The translations under genes and the position numbers were made by a program. The notes beneath the pieces are model-generated. The model did no database searches and had not been told where the DNA came from. It saw nothing but the letters and a program-made list of their open reading frames with translations. Positions 63,868 to 64,000 of a DNA stretch of 64,000 nt are shown here, in pieces. Numbering within the stretch: the first letter of the stretch is position 1; each line of letters begins with the position of its first letter. Source of the stretch: G963677325 sp963810555 (GTDB lineage: Bacteria; Bacteroidota; Bacteroidia; Bacteroidales; Prolixibacteraceae); assembly GCA_963810555.1 (NCBI GenBank), contig CAWENX010000018.1:62001-126000 (forward strand). The letters run 5' to 3'.

Positions 63868-64000
63868 ATGAGTGCTTTATTACTTTTGGCGTTTAAATTA
63901 ATAAAATACGTAGTGATCATCACAGGGTGTATCCTGATTGCAACAGGAGTTATCCATGAAGTCAATCCTTATACATGGATAGGTTTGTTTTTAATCGCGG
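63868..64000 (+). CDS. Membrane protein, N-terminus only (cut by window edge)
   Basis: The frame opens at ATG 63868 and stays open to the window end. The 44 visible residues contain a long membrane segment (YVVIITGCILIATGVI), a short polar turn (HEVNPYTW) and the start of a second hydrophobic stretch (IGLFLIA). Function cannot be told from this part. Confidence 0.55.
   Translation, partial: MSALLLLAFKLIKYVVIITGCILIATGVIHEVNPYTWIGLFLIA

Overview
The window looks like about 64 kb of chromosome from an uncultured, AT-rich Bacteroidota (Bacteroidales-like). The evidence is many lipoproteins with Bacteroidota-style N-termini, DUF4249 lipoproteins, a Fib_succ_major lipoprotein, Tat-signal Gfo/Idh/MocA oxidoreductases, a TonB of the MotA-free Bacteroidota type, promoter boxes of the TAnnTTTG type, and almost no Shine-Dalgarno sequences. 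No rRNA, tRNA, CRISPR array or complete insertion sequence was recognised.

Layout. 1-4.8 kb: a MarR/RND-adaptor pair, then a tightly coupled minus-strand operon (deformylase-like protein, diaminopropionate ammonia-lyase, small outer-membrane protein, S33-type peptidase lipoprotein) whose junctions are ATGA overlaps. 4.8-9.6 kb: an accessory island with an antitoxin beside a toxin broken by TGA, a decayed SRPBCC gene start next to an intact paralogue, and an Abi/HEPN gene with a divergent candidate small RNA. 9.6-16.2 kb: peptidyl-dipeptidase, then mprF (split by a +1 frameshift) with an AcvB/VirJ-type hydrolase, a likely lysyl-phosphatidylglycerol make/break pair. 16.2-18.6 kb: a 319-bp element with perfect 21-bp terminal inverted repeats and a RepA-like ATPase followed by iteron-like repeats. 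18.7-28.5 kb: two DUF4249 paralogues, a GH78 rhamnosidase, CorA, two Gfo/Idh/MocA enzymes, rubredoxin and a PhnP-like hydrolase. 28.9-31.1 kb: katG broken by at least six single-base insertions. 31-45 kb: housekeeping genes (RsmI-like methylase, YciB-NUDIX fusion, FKBP, NrnA, Ndk, lactonase, PBP1A, HU, MsbA-type ABC, PurB). 45-55.8 kb: lipoprotein, ABC exporter, PQQ-propeller protein, TonB, outer-membrane channel plus Nramp-USP fusion, CHAD protein. 57-63.3 kb: polysaccharide catabolism (heparinase II/III-like lyase, esterase, Gfo/Idh/MocA, parallel beta-helix protein). The window ends inside a membrane gene.

The most unusual content lies between the genes. Intergenic DNA carries two families of short, degenerate, helically or tandemly phased repeats. 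The first is an 11-bp family of about eleven arrays, most with core RCG. In five of them the array is followed, exactly in the 11-bp register, by one A/T-rich 11-mer and then by ATTGTTAAAT or a close variant. The second is a 7-8-bp family of ten or more arrays, often starting at or crossing stop codons and once forming a signal-peptide coding region. Their function is unknown; the 11-bp family is the best candidate here for an undescribed system.
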